The notes under the pieces were generated by a model. That model was not told the origin of the DNA, searched no databases, and was given only the letters and a program-made list of their open reading frames with translations. Shown one piece after another: positions 18,291 to 26,539 of a stretch of 64,000 bases of DNA. Position 1 is the stretch's first letter. The number at the start of each line of letters is the position of its first letter. Source of the DNA: Pseudomonas lutea (lineage in GTDB: Bacteria; Pseudomonadota; Gammaproteobacteria; Pseudomonadales; Pseudomonadaceae). The stretch lies in NCBI RefSeq assembly GCF_000759445.1, contig NZ_JRMB01000002.1, positions 310,001-374,000 on the forward strand, read 5' to 3'. A program made the position numbers and the translations under genes.

Positions 18291-19103
18291 TCACCTGCCT
18301 GAGTTGGCTTTAGCGCGCATTTTCTCCGCCATGCTGGCCATCTCGTCATAGAGCAACTGCGGATTCTTCTGCTTGAGTTGCCAGGCCATTCGTCCTTGCT
18401 CATGGGGCAGAATCATGAACTCGCCGCTGGCCACCTGCTGATAGATGTAATCGGCGATGTCAGCTGCGCTGATCGGTGAGCTCTCCAGTAACTTGCCCAC
18501 CTGGGCCTTCATCGCTGGCGTCGGGCCGCGAAAAGAATCCAGCAAGTTGGTCTGAAAGAATGAAGGACATACCACGTGCACACCGACCTCTTGCTGGCGC
18601 AACTCGATCAGCAGGCTTTCAGACAATGCAACCACGCCAGCCTTCGCGACGTTGTAATTGCTCATGGCGGGCCCTTGCATCAACGCCGCCATGGAAGCAA
18701 TGTTAATGATCTTGCCTTTACTCTGTTCCAGTAGCGGCAAGAACGCTTTGCAGCCTTTGACCACGCCCATAAGGTTGATCGCGATTTGCCAATCCCAATC
18801 CTCCAGCGACAACTCGCCGAAGAAGCCGCCGGATGCCACGCCCGCGTTGTTGACGATCACATCGATCCCGCCAAGCTTCTGTTCGCAGGCCTGCGCGAAA
18901 GCGGTGAGTTGACTGTAGTCGCGGACGTCACAACGTTGAATGAACCCCTCCCCGCCCGCTTCGCGCACCAGGCGCAGAGTTTCCTGCAACCCCCCGTCGC
19001 TGACATCGGACAACGCCAGTTGCCAGCCTTCGCGTGCCCAGCGCAGGGCGATTTCGCGCCCCAGCCCGGACCCTGCGCCGGTGATCATGATGCGGTTATG
19101 CAT
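18291..19103 (-). CDS. Short-chain dehydrogenase/reductase
   Basis: 270 residues, classical SDR length. Cofactor motif TGAGSGLG at residues 8-15, NNAG near 89, catalytic Ser in NIASMA near 140, and the YNVAK catalytic Tyr/Lys near 153-157. The acidic residue after the second strand (LSDVSD) favours NAD(H). The substrate cannot be deduced. It is divergent from the DUF3309 gene, separated by 319 bp. Confidence 0.9.
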   Translation of the reverse strand: MHNRIMITGAGSGLGREIALRWAREGWQLALSDVSDGGLQETLRLVREAGGEGFIQRCDVRDYSQLTAFAQACEQKLGGIDVIVNNAGVASGGFFGELSLEDWDWQIAINLMGVVKGCKAFLPLLEQSKGKIINIASMAALMQGPAMSNYNVAKAGVVALSESLLIELRQQEVGVHVVCPSFFQTNLLDSFRGPTPAMKAQVGKLLESSPISAADIADYIYQQVASGEFMILPHEQGRMAWQLKQKNPQLLYDEMASMAEKMRAKANSGR

Positions 19104-19308
19104 AGCGAACGCCTTGTGAGTGATGAAGAAGTACGCAGAGTGTAAACAGACGGATTGTCAGACAAACCCTTAATCCACTCGCTGAATATGGGAGGCAAAC
19201 CTGTTTTTTGAGGGTGCGTTTCACGCTTTTGAGTGAATCCCAAAAATAAGCGCGTGCAGTGACACGTGCGGGCACTTTAAAAATGTTTATTTTTATTTCC
19301 GGGCATTA

Positions 19309-19336
19309 GAACCTTTTGATTAACCCGACAGTCGGA
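19309..19336 (+). promoter_or_regulatory. Possible ECF/AlgU-type promoter for the DUF3309 gene
   Basis: GAACCT at 19309-19314 and TCGGA at 19332-19336, 17 bp apart, resemble the AlgU consensus (GAACTT, 16-17 bp, TCTGA), with one mismatch in each box. It lies about 87 bp upstream of the DUF3309 start in an otherwise AT-rich region. The rest of the 319-bp gap (19104-19422) holds nothing else recognisable. Confidence 0.3.
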
Positions 19337-19422
19337 TTCATCAAGCAGCACAATGATCAGCCTCATGGGGTGACAGAGTGGACTGCATAGCCATCTTCCA
19401 AGAACACTAGAAGGAACTCGTC

Positions 19423-19581
19423 ATGGGCATCGGCACAATTCTGATCATTATCCTGATCCTGCTGTTAATCGGCGGACTTCCAGTATTCCCGCACTCCCGG
19501 AGCTGGGGCTATGGCCCGTCGGGCATTATCGGTACGATCCTGGTGATTCTGCTGATTCTGGTATTGCTGGGCAGGATATAA
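19423..19581 (+). CDS. DUF3309 family small hydrophobic protein
   Basis: 52 residues, too short for many gene finders. Starts MGIGTILIIILILLLIGG, then the PVFPHSRSWGYGPSG loop and a second hydrophobic segment ending LGRI: two helices joined by an aromatic/Gly loop, as in DUF3309. A GAAGGAA ribosome site lies 6-12 bp before the ATG, and a strong terminator follows 20 bp after the stop. Such proteins are often stress-induced and membrane-located; the function is unknown. Confidence 0.85.
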   Translation: MGIGTILIIILILLLIGGLPVFPHSRSWGYGPSGIIGTILVILLILVLLGRI

Positions 19582-19599
19582 CGGGTAAACAGTTGTAAT

Positions 19600-19629
19600 A
19601 AAAAACCGCGCTTCGGCGCGGTTTTTTTA
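19600..19629 (+). terminator. Rho-independent terminator after the DUF3309 gene
   Basis: The stem ACCGCGC-TTCG-GCGCGGT is flanked by A and T runs. It ends the small-protein transcript. Confidence 0.9.
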
Positions 19630-19856
19630 TGGGTAAAAGTTAACTCTTGCGCGGCAGCCGGGGGGTATAAGTACCACTGAGTAACATTGGAGTAGACCTG
19701 CACCTTGCCTTCTAAAAACGGACGTACTCACACGCATCTGTCCAGCTTGAATGAACTGAGCGCAGTGAAACGGGATTCATAACGGGCTGGCGCGGGGGGA
19801 TGTCGAAGGCGTTGCGGGGGGAAGCTAGGGCGTAGCGCCCTAGCAGCGTGCAGCTG

Positions 19857-20123
19857 TCACTTTTTCTTCTTTGCAGGCTTGTCGGCCTTTTCTGCTTTTT
19901 CTTCCTTATCCGACTTTTTTGCCTTCTCCGGCTTGCTGTCTGCCTTCTTTGCGGCTTTTTTAGGTTCGGCTTCTTTCTTTTTGTCTTTCTTCTCTGAGGA
20001 CTTGGAAAGCGCTGAAGCAGCGGCTGATTTCTTCGCCGGTGACGCCTTCTTATCTTTCAGGTCTTTGCTGGCTTTCGAAGCTTCGCTTTTACTTTTCTTT
20101 TCGTCTTTAGCCACGTTAACCAC
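19857..20123 (-). CDS. Lysine/alanine-rich low-complexity small protein
   Basis: 88 residues, about 40% Lys with Ala, Ser, Glu and Asp filling most of the rest and a KPAKKKK tail; no hydrophobic core. Composition resembles the histone H1-like/AlgP-type C-terminal tails of Pseudomonas, so nucleic-acid binding is plausible but unproven. The frame uses many AAG/AAA codons, so GC falls well below that of its neighbours. A GAGAGGTGG ribosome site precedes the ATG. It may be a genuine nucleoid-associated or disordered stress protein. Confidence 0.7.
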   Translation of the reverse strand: MVNVAKDEKKSKSEASKASKDLKDKKASPAKKSAAASALSKSSEKKDKKKEAEPKKAAKKADSKPEKAKKSDKEEKAEKADKPAKKKK

Positions 20124-20251
20124 CTCTCGGAGAGTGCCGGTATTGGCACAAGGCCTGTGGGAGTATCCACACGCTAATCATTAGGCGAAGCGGCCCGCAA
20201 CCGGTTCAATCTTTTTCAAGCCTGCGGCTAAAAAGAACAGTTACACGAACG

Positions 20252-20279
20252 AAAACGCCCCGAAAATCGGGGCGTTTTT
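20252..20279. terminator. Bidirectional rho-independent terminator
   Basis: The stem AACGCCCCGA / TCGGGGCGTT has an A run on one side and a T run on the other. On the reverse strand it ends the actP transcript 20 bp after its stop codon. Confidence 0.9.
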
Positions 20280-20298
20280 GAAGCGAGCCTACGTCAGA

Positions 20299-21957
20299 TC
20301 AGTGCGACACCGCACCGCTGGCGCCCAGGCCCGTTTGGGAACGCACGAACTGAGGGAAGAACAACGCACGCTCACCCTCTGCTGCTTTCGACTTGTCAGT
20401 GATCGAGAAGAACCAGATCCCGATGAATGCAATCGCAATCGAGAACAGCGCCGGGTACTCGTAAGGGAAGATCGCCTTCTCGTGGTGAAGAATCTGCACC
20501 CAGATGGTCGGGCCGAGAATCATCAACACCACCGCACTGATCAAGCCCATCCAGCCGCCGATCATGGCACCGCGGGTGGTCAGGTTTTTCCAGTACATCG
20601 AAAGCAACAACACGGGGAAGTTACAGCTTGCTGCAATCGAGAACGCCAGGCCAACCATGAAGGCAATGTTCTGGCTTTCAAACGCGATGCCCAACAGGAT
20701 CGCCACAACCGCCAACGCAACGGTGGTGTACTTCGACACACGGATTTCATCTTTCTCGTTGGCTTTGCCTGCCTTGATGACGCTGGCGTACAGGTCATGG
20801 GACACCGCCGAAGCACCCGCCAGGGTCAGACCCGCTACCACCGCCAGGATGGTCGCGAATGCCACCGCCGAGATAAAGCCCAGGAACAGACTGCCACCGA
20901 CCGCATCGGCCAGGTGAACGGCTGCCATGTTGTTACCACCCAACAGCGCGCCGGCCGCGTCTTTGAAAGCCGGGTTGGTGCTCACCAGCAAGATCGCGCC
21001 GAAGCCGATGATGAAGGTCAGGATGTAGAAGTAGCCGATGAAGCCGGTTGCGTAGAGAACCGATTTACGGGCTTCTTTTGCATCACTCACGGTGAAGAAG
21101 CGCATTAAAATGTGAGGCAGACCCGCAGTACCGAACATCAGCGCCAGGCCCAGGGAGAACGCCGAAATCGGATCTTTCACCAGACCGCCCGGGCTCATGA
21201 TCGCTTCACCTTTAGGGTGAACTTTCACGGCTTCGGAGAACAGCACGTTGAAGTCGAAGTTGACGTGTTTCATGACCATCAGCGCCATGAACGACGCGCC
21301 GGACAGCAGCATCACTGCCTTGATGATCTGCACCCAGGTGGTGGCCAGCATGCCGCCGAACAGCACGTACAGGCACATCAGGATACCGACGAGCACCACC
21401 GCTACCGCATAATCCAGACCGAACAGCAGCTGGATCAACTTGCCGGCGCCGACCATCTGCGCGATCAGGTAAAACGCCACCACCACCAGCGAACCGCAGG
21501 CGGACAGGGTGCGGATTTCCTTCTGCTTCAAACGATACGACGCTACGTCAGCGAAGGTGTACTTGCCCAGGTTACGCAGGCGCTCGGCGATCAGGAACAG
21601 GATGATCGGCCAGCCGACGAGGAAGCCGATGGAGTAGATCAGACCGTCGTAGCCGGAGGTGTACACCAGCGCGGAGATCCCCAGGAAGGACGCCGCCGAC
21701 ATGTAGTCACCGGCGATGGCCAGGCCGTTCTGAAAACCGGTGATCTTACCGCCTGCCGAGTAGTAGTCCGACGCGGTCTTGTTCTTTTTCGACGCCCAGT
21801 AAGTGATGTAGAGCGTGAACCCTACGAAGACCACGAACATGACGATCGCCGACACGTTCAACGGTTGCTTCTGCACCGCACCGGTCAGCGCGTCGGCTGC
21901 CCAGAGGGTCGGTGCGAAAGCAGCAAGGCCGAAGGCCGCAAGCAGGCGCCGGATCAT
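20299..21957 (-). CDS. actP: Cation/acetate symporter ActP
   Basis: 552 residues: an N-terminal cleavable signal-like segment ([16 protein letters not shown]) followed by 13 or so helices of the sodium:solute symporter fold. ActP imports acetate and other short carboxylates with a cation. SSS-family segments visible include [31 protein letters not shown] and [16 protein letters not shown]. It overlaps its DUF485 partner by 4 bp (ATGA), the standard yjcH-actP arrangement, and is followed by a terminator. Confidence 0.95.
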   Translation of the reverse strand: MIRRLLAAFGLAAFAPTLWAADALTGAVQKQPLNVSAIVMFVVFVGFTLYITYWASKKNKTASDYYSAGGKITGFQNGLAIAGDYMSAASFLGISALVYTSGYDGLIYSIGFLVGWPIILFLIAERLRNLGKYTFADVASYRLKQKEIRTLSACGSLVVVAFYLIAQMVGAGKLIQLLFGLDYAVAVVLVGILMCLYVLFGGMLATTWVQIIKAVMLLSGASFMALMVMKHVNFDFNVLFSEAVKVHPKGEAIMSPGGLVKDPISAFSLGLALMFGTAGLPHILMRFFTVSDAKEARKSVLYATGFIGYFYILTFIIGFGAILLVSTNPAFKDAAGALLGGNNMAAVHLADAVGGSLFLGFISAVAFATILAVVAGLTLAGASAVSHDLYASVIKAGKANEKDEIRVSKYTTVALAVVAILLGIAFESQNIAFMVGLAFSIAASCNFPVLLLSMYWKNLTTRGAMIGGWMGLISAVVLMILGPTIWVQILHHEKAIFPYEYPALFSIAIAFIGIWFFSITDKSKAAEGERALFFPQFVRSQTGLGASGAVSH

Positions 21958-22265
21958 TGCTGTGCCTCCTTCAGAATCGCGTTATTCAAATCATCGAATT
22001 CACCGTTGGCCCGGCGAACGTAGATCGCGGTGAGCACAAACGCGGACACGATCAGCCCGACGCCGATCGGCATGCCCCAGGTGATGGTCGAGGTAGCGCT
22101 GAGCTTGGCTCCCAGAATATGGGGGCCGTACGCAATCAGAAGGATAAAGGCGGCATAGAGCCCAAGCATGATTGCCGAGAGAATCCAGGCGAATCGTTCC
22201 CTTTTCGAGACCAGCTCCTTGAAGCGCGGGCTGTTCTGAATCGAGAGGTAAATGCTGTCGTTCAT
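21954..22265 (-). CDS. DUF485 (YjcH-like) membrane protein, ActP partner
   Basis: 103 residues from the ATG at 22263-22265 (the longer frame to 22307 adds 14 unlikely residues). Two transmembrane helices at about 26-48 and 61-84; the [18 protein letters not shown] segment is the DUF485 signature. It precedes and overlaps actP, as in E. coli yjcH-actP. The function is unknown; it may be an accessory subunit. The GAGGACAAAAAC stretch before the ATG supplies the ribosome site. Confidence 0.93.
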   Translation of the reverse strand: MNDSIYLSIQNSPRFKELVSKRERFAWILSAIMLGLYAAFILLIAYGPHILGAKLSATSTITWGMPIGVGLIVSAFVLTAIYVRRANGEFDDLNNAILKEAQQ

Positions 22266-22427
22266 TGTTTTTGTCCTCGCAGCACAGATGGATGTCACGG
22301 TTTGCACTTTAGTCCGCTCTGCGAAGCACTCCAGACGACCTTAGTATTAGAACGACATTAGTTGAAATGCGCGCGATTGCCTGTTTTGCCCGCCGCCGGT
22401 GCCAGGTCATGGTGGGCTCAATAAAAA

Positions 22428-22457
22428 ACCGCCTGGTGATTGCTCACCAGGCGGTTC
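22428..22457 (-). terminator. Terminator of the betaine-binding protein gene
   Basis: A 13-bp perfect stem (AACCGCCTGGTGA) with a TTGC loop, followed on the reverse strand by a U-rich run. It lies 28 bp after the stop codon of the betaine-binding gene. Confidence 0.92.
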
Positions 22458-22484
22458 GATAACTCGTTAAATCTTTGTGACCGA

Positions 22485-23348
22485 TTACTTACCGGTCCAC
22501 TCCTTGACCCGGTCCGGGTGCTTGGCGACCCAGGCCTTGGCGGCGGCGTCAGGTTTGGCGCCGTCCTGGATCGCGAGCATGACTTCGCCGATCTCGTCCT
22601 TGTCGGTCCACTGGAATTTCTTCAGGAAATCCGCCACGTCCGGGGCCTTCTTGGCCAGTTCCAGGCTGCCGATGTTGTCGACGGTTTCAGCTGCGCCGTA
22701 GACGCCCTTCGGGTCTTCGAGGAACTTCAACTTCCATTTCGCGAACATCCAGTGCGGCACCCACCCCGTCACCGCGATGGACTCCTTCTTGTTCTCGGCA
22801 CGGGTCAACTCGGCGATCATGCCAGCACCAGAACTCGCCTGCAGTTTGTAACCGTCCAGACCGTAATCCTTGATGGCCTGATCGGTCTTGATCATCACGC
22901 CAGAACCGGCGTCGATGCCGACGATCTTTTTCTTGAAGGATTCGTCGGTTTTGAGATCCGCTACCGAGTTGGCCTTCACGTATTCGGGCACGATCAGGCC
23001 AATTTTCGCGTCTTTGAAGTTCGGGCCGTAATCAGTGACCTTGTCTTTGTTTTTGGTCCAGTACTCGCCGTGGGTCACGGGCAGCCAGGCAGACAGCATC
23101 ATGTCCAGTTTGCCGGTGGCGACACCCTGCCACATGATCCCGGCCGCGACAGCCTGCAGTTTCACCGGATAACCCAGCTTTTGCTTGATCACTTCGGCGG
23201 CCACGTTAGTGGTAGCGACACTGTCGGACCAGCCATCGACATAGCCGATGCTCAATTCGGGTTTGGCGTCGGCCAAGGCCAGCGTGGAACTGATGGCCAG
23301 TGCCAGCGCGGCACCGACGCCCAGGATTTTTCGCATCGTCATATTCAC
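22485..23348 (-). CDS. betX: Orphan glycine-betaine-type ABC substrate-binding protein (BetX-like)
   Basis: 287 residues with a signal peptide (hydrophobic 8-24, cleavage near LALA-DA). OpuAC fold: the aromatic ligand-cage residues include Trp in GYVDGWSDS, IMWQG, SAWLPVTHGEYW and GWVPHWMF. There is no permease or ATPase gene next to it. In Pseudomonas, orphan binding proteins (BetX, CaiX) are known to share the CbcWV core transporter, and from memory BetX of P. aeruginosa sits beside actP as here. Glycine betaine is therefore the likely ligand. It is monocistronic with its own strong terminator. Confidence 0.85.
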   Translation of the reverse strand: MNMTMRKILGVGAALALAISSTLALADAKPELSIGYVDGWSDSVATTNVAAEVIKQKLGYPVKLQAVAAGIMWQGVATGKLDMMLSAWLPVTHGEYWTKNKDKVTDYGPNFKDAKIGLIVPEYVKANSVADLKTDESFKKKIVGIDAGSGVMIKTDQAIKDYGLDGYKLQASSGAGMIAELTRAENKKESIAVTGWVPHWMFAKWKLKFLEDPKGVYGAAETVDNIGSLELAKKAPDVADFLKKFQWTDKDEIGEVMLAIQDGAKPDAAAKAWVAKHPDRVKEWTGK

Positions 23349-23703
23349 TTCCCCGGTAGTCCAGAACCCGACGGCGGTCGGGCATCGTTAACGTTCTTAT
23401 AACGTCGCACTCATGCCCCTGTTCAGGGCGAGTCACGCGTTTCACGCTTCCACCACGTGCCTGCGCAGGGGCAACCGCTGCCAGGCCGATTGATCATCAA
23501 CCCCCGCACACCTTGCGCCTTTCCTGCCAGCGACGCCCACTCACCCGGTAAACGACATCACCAGGCCATCAACGACAGAGAGGTCGCAAAGAGGCCGACA
23601 ATTCGTCCGGAACTTGCATGCCTGGCGAAAGTGCTGCGCGGATGAGGTATGCCGGCGCGTCATCTTGCTACTATGCCGGCCTTCGCCTCACTTCGGCCCC
23701 ATC
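23349..23703. other. Gene-free gap between betX and the GH17 gene
   Basis: About 355 bp between two divergent genes. It must hold both promoters, but no clear sigma-70 boxes, repeats or RNA elements were recognised; open frames crossing it have no family resemblance. Confidence 0.5.
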
Positions 23704-25308
23704 ATGTCCGTTACCTCACGCTCGCCGTTCTTCCTGTATCTGTTTTCCTGTGTGATCGCCTTGTCCGGCCTGTGCGGCTATTGGTACTGGCTGGGCAAAC
23801 CGGTGATCCTTCCCGACGCCGCCACACCAACGCACAAGCTGCAATGTGCGTCCTATACCCCTTTCGACAAGGACCAATCGCCGTTCGACCAGCCGTTCAC
23901 CCTGCGACCGGCACGCATGGACGCAGACCTCGCCCTGCTGGCGACGCGCTTCGATTGCATCCGCACTTATTCAATGACGGGGCTGGAGTCGATCCCGGAC
24001 ATCGCACGCAAGTACGGCCTCAAAGTCATGCTTGGCGCGTGGGTCAATGGCAACCCGGTCGACACCGCCAAGGAAGTCAACGCGCTGATCAAGGCGGCGA
24101 ATGCTCACCCTGATGTGGTGACGGCGGTGATCGTGGGTAACGAAAGCCTGTTGCGCAAGGAAGTGACCGGCGCGCAGCTCGCCACGCTGATTCGCCAGGT
24201 GAAAGCACAGGTCAAACAGCCGGTAACCTACGCCGACGTCTGGGAATACTGGCTGCAATACCCGGAAGTTGCGCCTGCCGTGGATTTCCTGACGATCCAT
24301 CTTCTGCCGTACTGGGAAGACGACCCAACCGGTATCGACGAAGCCCTGGCCCACGTCGCGCAGATCCGCGAAGCCTTTGGCAAGAAATTCGCGCCCAAGG
24401 ACATTCTCATCGGTGAGACCGGTTGGCCCAGCGAAGGCCGCCAGCGAGAGACCGCACTGCCCAGCCGAGTCAACGAGGCGGTATTCATTCGCAGCTTTGT
24501 CGCCATGGCCGAGCAAAACGGCTGGCATTACAACCTGATTGAGGCATTCGATCAGCCATGGAAGCGTCAGTCGGAAGGTGCGGTGGGCGGGTACTGGGGT
24601 TTGTTCGATGCTGACCGTCAGGACAAAGGGGTGCTGGCCGGGCCGGTTTCCAATCTACCGTTGTGGCCGTACTGGCTGATCGCGAGTGGGGTCATCGCCC
24701 TGCTGACGCTGGCGTGGGCTGGCCGCGTGACGCAGCCACGCAATGCACTGCTGCTTCCATTGCTTGCGGTGTTCGCAGGTTGCTGCATAGGCACGTGGGG
24801 TGAGCTGGCTCGGGTGACCAGTCGCTTCGCCGGTGAGTACCTCTGGGCAACGGCGCTGGTGGCGCTGAACCTCGTGGTGCTGGCCCATGCCGCGCTGGCG
24901 TTGTCAGCCAGGGCGGGCTGGCGCGAGCGTGCCTTCTTCTGGCTGGACGCGCGCGCCGGAGGGTGGTTGTACGCCAGCGGTTTTGCAGCCGCCGTGATGA
25001 TGTTGGCGATGGTCTTCGATCCACGGTACCGCAGCTTTCCGACGGCAACGCTGTGGCTGCCCGCCCTGGTCTATCTAATTCGGCCGGTCGCCGCGCCGCG
25101 CAGGGAAATCGGCCTGCTGATGTTCATCGTCGCTGCCGGGATCGTGCCTCAGTTGTTCCGCGAAGGGCTGAGCAACCCTCAGGCATGGTCATGGGCGGCC
25201 GTCAGCCTGACCATGGCGCTGGCACTCTGGCGCAGCGTGCGGATCAGCACTGCGGTGGCGGTGCAGGCGCCGAGCGAAGCGGTGGGTATAAGCACGGGCG
25301 CTGTGTAA
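23704..25308 (+). CDS. GH17-family glucan synthase/glucosyltransferase-like membrane protein
   Basis: 534 residues from the ATG at 23704. An N-terminal membrane anchor (about 9-30) leads to a glycoside hydrolase family 17 domain (about 45-310): IRTYSM, VIVGNESL (acid/base Glu) and ILIGETGWPSEGR (nucleophile Glu). The C-terminal 200 residues contain about six transmembrane helices. Pseudomonas homologues are usually named beta-(1-6) glucan synthase, or beta-1,3-glucosyltransferase in cyclic glucan synthesis. A transferase acting on periplasmic glucans is the likely role. It precedes the Crc-type sRNA by 178 bp. Confidence 0.85.
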   Translation: MSVTSRSPFFLYLFSCVIALSGLCGYWYWLGKPVILPDAATPTHKLQCASYTPFDKDQSPFDQPFTLRPARMDADLALLATRFDCIRTYSMTGLESIPDIARKYGLKVMLGAWVNGNPVDTAKEVNALIKAANAHPDVVTAVIVGNESLLRKEVTGAQLATLIRQVKAQVKQPVTYADVWEYWLQYPEVAPAVDFLTIHLLPYWEDDPTGIDEALAHVAQIREAFGKKFAPKDILIGETGWPSEGRQRETALPSRVNEAVFIRSFVAMAEQNGWHYNLIEAFDQPWKRQSEGAVGGYWGLFDADRQDKGVLAGPVSNLPLWPYWLIASGVIALLTLAWAGRVTQPRNALLLPLLAVFAGCCIGTWGELARVTSRFAGEYLWATALVALNLVVLAHAALALSARAGWRERAFFWLDARAGGWLYASGFAAAVMMLAMVFDPRYRSFPTATLWLPALVYLIRPVAAPRREIGLLMFIVAAGIVPQLFREGLSNPQAWSWAAVSLTMALALWRSVRISTAVAVQAPSEAVGISTGAV

Positions 25309-25336
25309 CCGAGTGTGCGGCGTGGCGGATACATTG

Positions 25337-25398
25337 TGTTACCGCTGCGCGACGTCAGGGTTGCCAAGCGGGTAACACGGAAACAGAAATCCGTTACA
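25337..25398. promoter_or_regulatory. Candidate CbrB upstream activating sites
   Basis: TGTTAC at 25337-25342, GTAACA at 25372-25377 and GTTACA at 25393-25398 lie 60-125 bp upstream of the sigma-54 promoter. CbrB, the enhancer-binding activator of Crc-type sRNAs, recognises TGTTAC-like inverted repeats in other Pseudomonas, so the position and motif fit. Confidence 0.55.
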
Positions 25399-25458
25399 TC
25401 TGACACCCGCATCATCATTGGATTTCTTAACTTAATGTTTTTAAACACATTTCAAAAG

Positions 25459-25475
25459 TTGGCACGCAGCCTGCT
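25459..25475 (+). promoter_or_regulatory. Sigma-54 promoter of the Crc-type sRNA
   Basis: TTGGCACGCAGCCTGCT has the GG (-24) and GC (-12) dinucleotides with exact 10-bp spacing. Predicted transcription start is about 25486. Confidence 0.85.
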
Positions 25476-25485
25476 ATATCTCCTG

Positions 25486-25865
25486 CATAACAAGAACAAA
25501 ATGTGAAAACCCAATAAAAATAAGATGAATCGGCTCTGACATAACAAGAACAACGGCACAGAGACGCAGCCAACAGATTTTTTTGGAGTAGACATGCTTT
25601 ACCGAGGCCCAGGCCTCGCAGCCCGACCGAGAATAATAAAACTACCCTCAGGTAGCGGCCAGTACGGGTTGGATGACCTCTCACAGAAGAGGAATCAAAG
25701 CAGATCAGCGCTCAAAAAAATACGTTTGCTCTTGTATCCCGAATGGGGATCACTGAAGACGCTGTAGAGGGACCGGTTGCCAATAACAACAACAGACCGC
25801 CCTAGAACAATAAGAAAGAGCACGTGCAACGATTTAAAGGGGAGCCTCGGCTCCCCTTTATGCTG
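25486..25865 (+). ncRNA. CrcZ/CrcX/CrcY-type Hfq-Crc titrating small RNA
   Basis: About 380 nt from the predicted sigma-54 start to an intrinsic terminator. It contains at least five A-rich CA motifs of the kind bound by Hfq/Crc: ATAACAAGAACAAAATG (near 25488), CCAATAAAAATAAG (25511), ATAACAAGAACAACGG (25540), CAATAACAACAACAG (25781) and AACAATAAGAAAG (25806). These RNAs sequester Hfq/Crc and so relieve catabolite repression when CbrAB senses poor carbon sources. Size, promoter type, motif content and terminator all match. CrcZ itself lies beside cbrB in other species, so this copy is probably CrcX or CrcY; which one cannot be settled from this window. Confidence 0.85.
25838..25862 (+). terminator. 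Terminator of the Crc-type sRNA
   Basis: The stem AAGGGGAGCC-TCG-GGCTCCCCTT is followed by a short T run. Confidence 0.88.
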
Positions 25866-25879
25866 TCTGGCGTTTTGCT

Positions 25880-25927
25880 CTTGGCTTTTGGCTTTTGGCT
25901 TTTGGCTTTTGGCTTTTGGCTTTTGGT
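25880..25927. repeat. (TTTTGGC)n heptamer tandem repeat
   Basis: Six to seven head-to-tail copies of TTTTGGC between the sRNA terminator and the stop of the next reverse-strand gene. Copy number is likely to vary by slippage; no coding function is evident. Confidence 0.9.
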
Positions 25928-25952
25928 TCTTGAACCTGGGCCCGTTGTGAAG

Positions 25953-26354
25953 TCAGGGCTGTTGATGACGTACCAGCCGCAACCCGGCAATCACCACTGC
26001 AAAGACCGCCAGACTGGCCGTGTACAGCACCAGCGCGAGTATCCCCAGAAGCAGTCCAACGACGGCGAGCGCTCGTCCAGCCTGACGCGGAACAAAGAAC
26101 GCAACCCCTGCCGCCGCCAGGGCGCCCCACCCGAACACACCGAAATGAATCAACAGGCCCAGCCTGGAGCGAACCTGGCACTGCCATTTCGACGCCTCGT
26201 CCACGCAAATCCCGACCCACTGCACGTCTTCCATCAGGCCGTAACGCAGGCCGTAGCTGGCGGCGAGCCACAGCAACAGAACGAATAAAAGCACCACCAA
26301 CGGCAAACGACGCGACACGACAGACTCCAGAAAATAACCGACGGCGCGCAGCAT
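25953..26354 (-). CDS. Small integral membrane protein of unknown function
   Basis: 133 residues from the ATG at 26352-26354; the frame is open further upstream but the added residues look random. Three hydrophobic helices are visible: RLPLVVLLFVLLLWLAASY, GVFGWGALAAAGVAFFV and AVVGLLLGILALVLYTASLAVFAVVIAGL. Between the first two lies a loop with two Cys (VGICVDEASKWQCQV) that could form a periplasmic disulfide. No family recognised. Its 3' end faces the sRNA terminator. Confidence 0.7.
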   Translation of the reverse strand: MLRAVGYFLESVVSRRLPLVVLLFVLLLWLAASYGLRYGLMEDVQWVGICVDEASKWQCQVRSRLGLLIHFGVFGWGALAAAGVAFFVPRQAGRALAVVGLLLGILALVLYTASLAVFAVVIAGLRLVRHQQP

Positions 26355-26539
26355 AGCCGCAGCGACCCGGGCAAAACCATAAGGTGGTAAAAAAGCACGA
26401 GCAGACAGGCCAGAACTGCCATAACCTGTATCGTCGCGAAGGGTCATGCGAGAGTCACTCGCCGTCACGGCACTTTGGCACTACACCTGTGTCATAGCCT
26501 GCGTATTTCAACAGCACTTCTTTCCCAAGGGATTTAGTC

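Noticed and set aside
20278..22361. Forward-strand frames of 140-300 residues opposite actP and yjcH
   Set aside because: They are His/Gln/Arg-rich antisense shadows of membrane-protein genes.
22485..23348. A CbcX/ProX protein with a local ABC operon
   Set aside because: No permease or ATPase is adjacent; both neighbours are unrelated genes and a strong terminator isolates it.
25603..25690. Short open frames inside the sRNA region (for example after GGAGTAGACATG)
   Set aside because: A ribosome-like GGAG precedes an ATG near 25593, but the frame has no recognisable product, and the promoter, CA motifs and terminator explain the region as a non-coding RNA.
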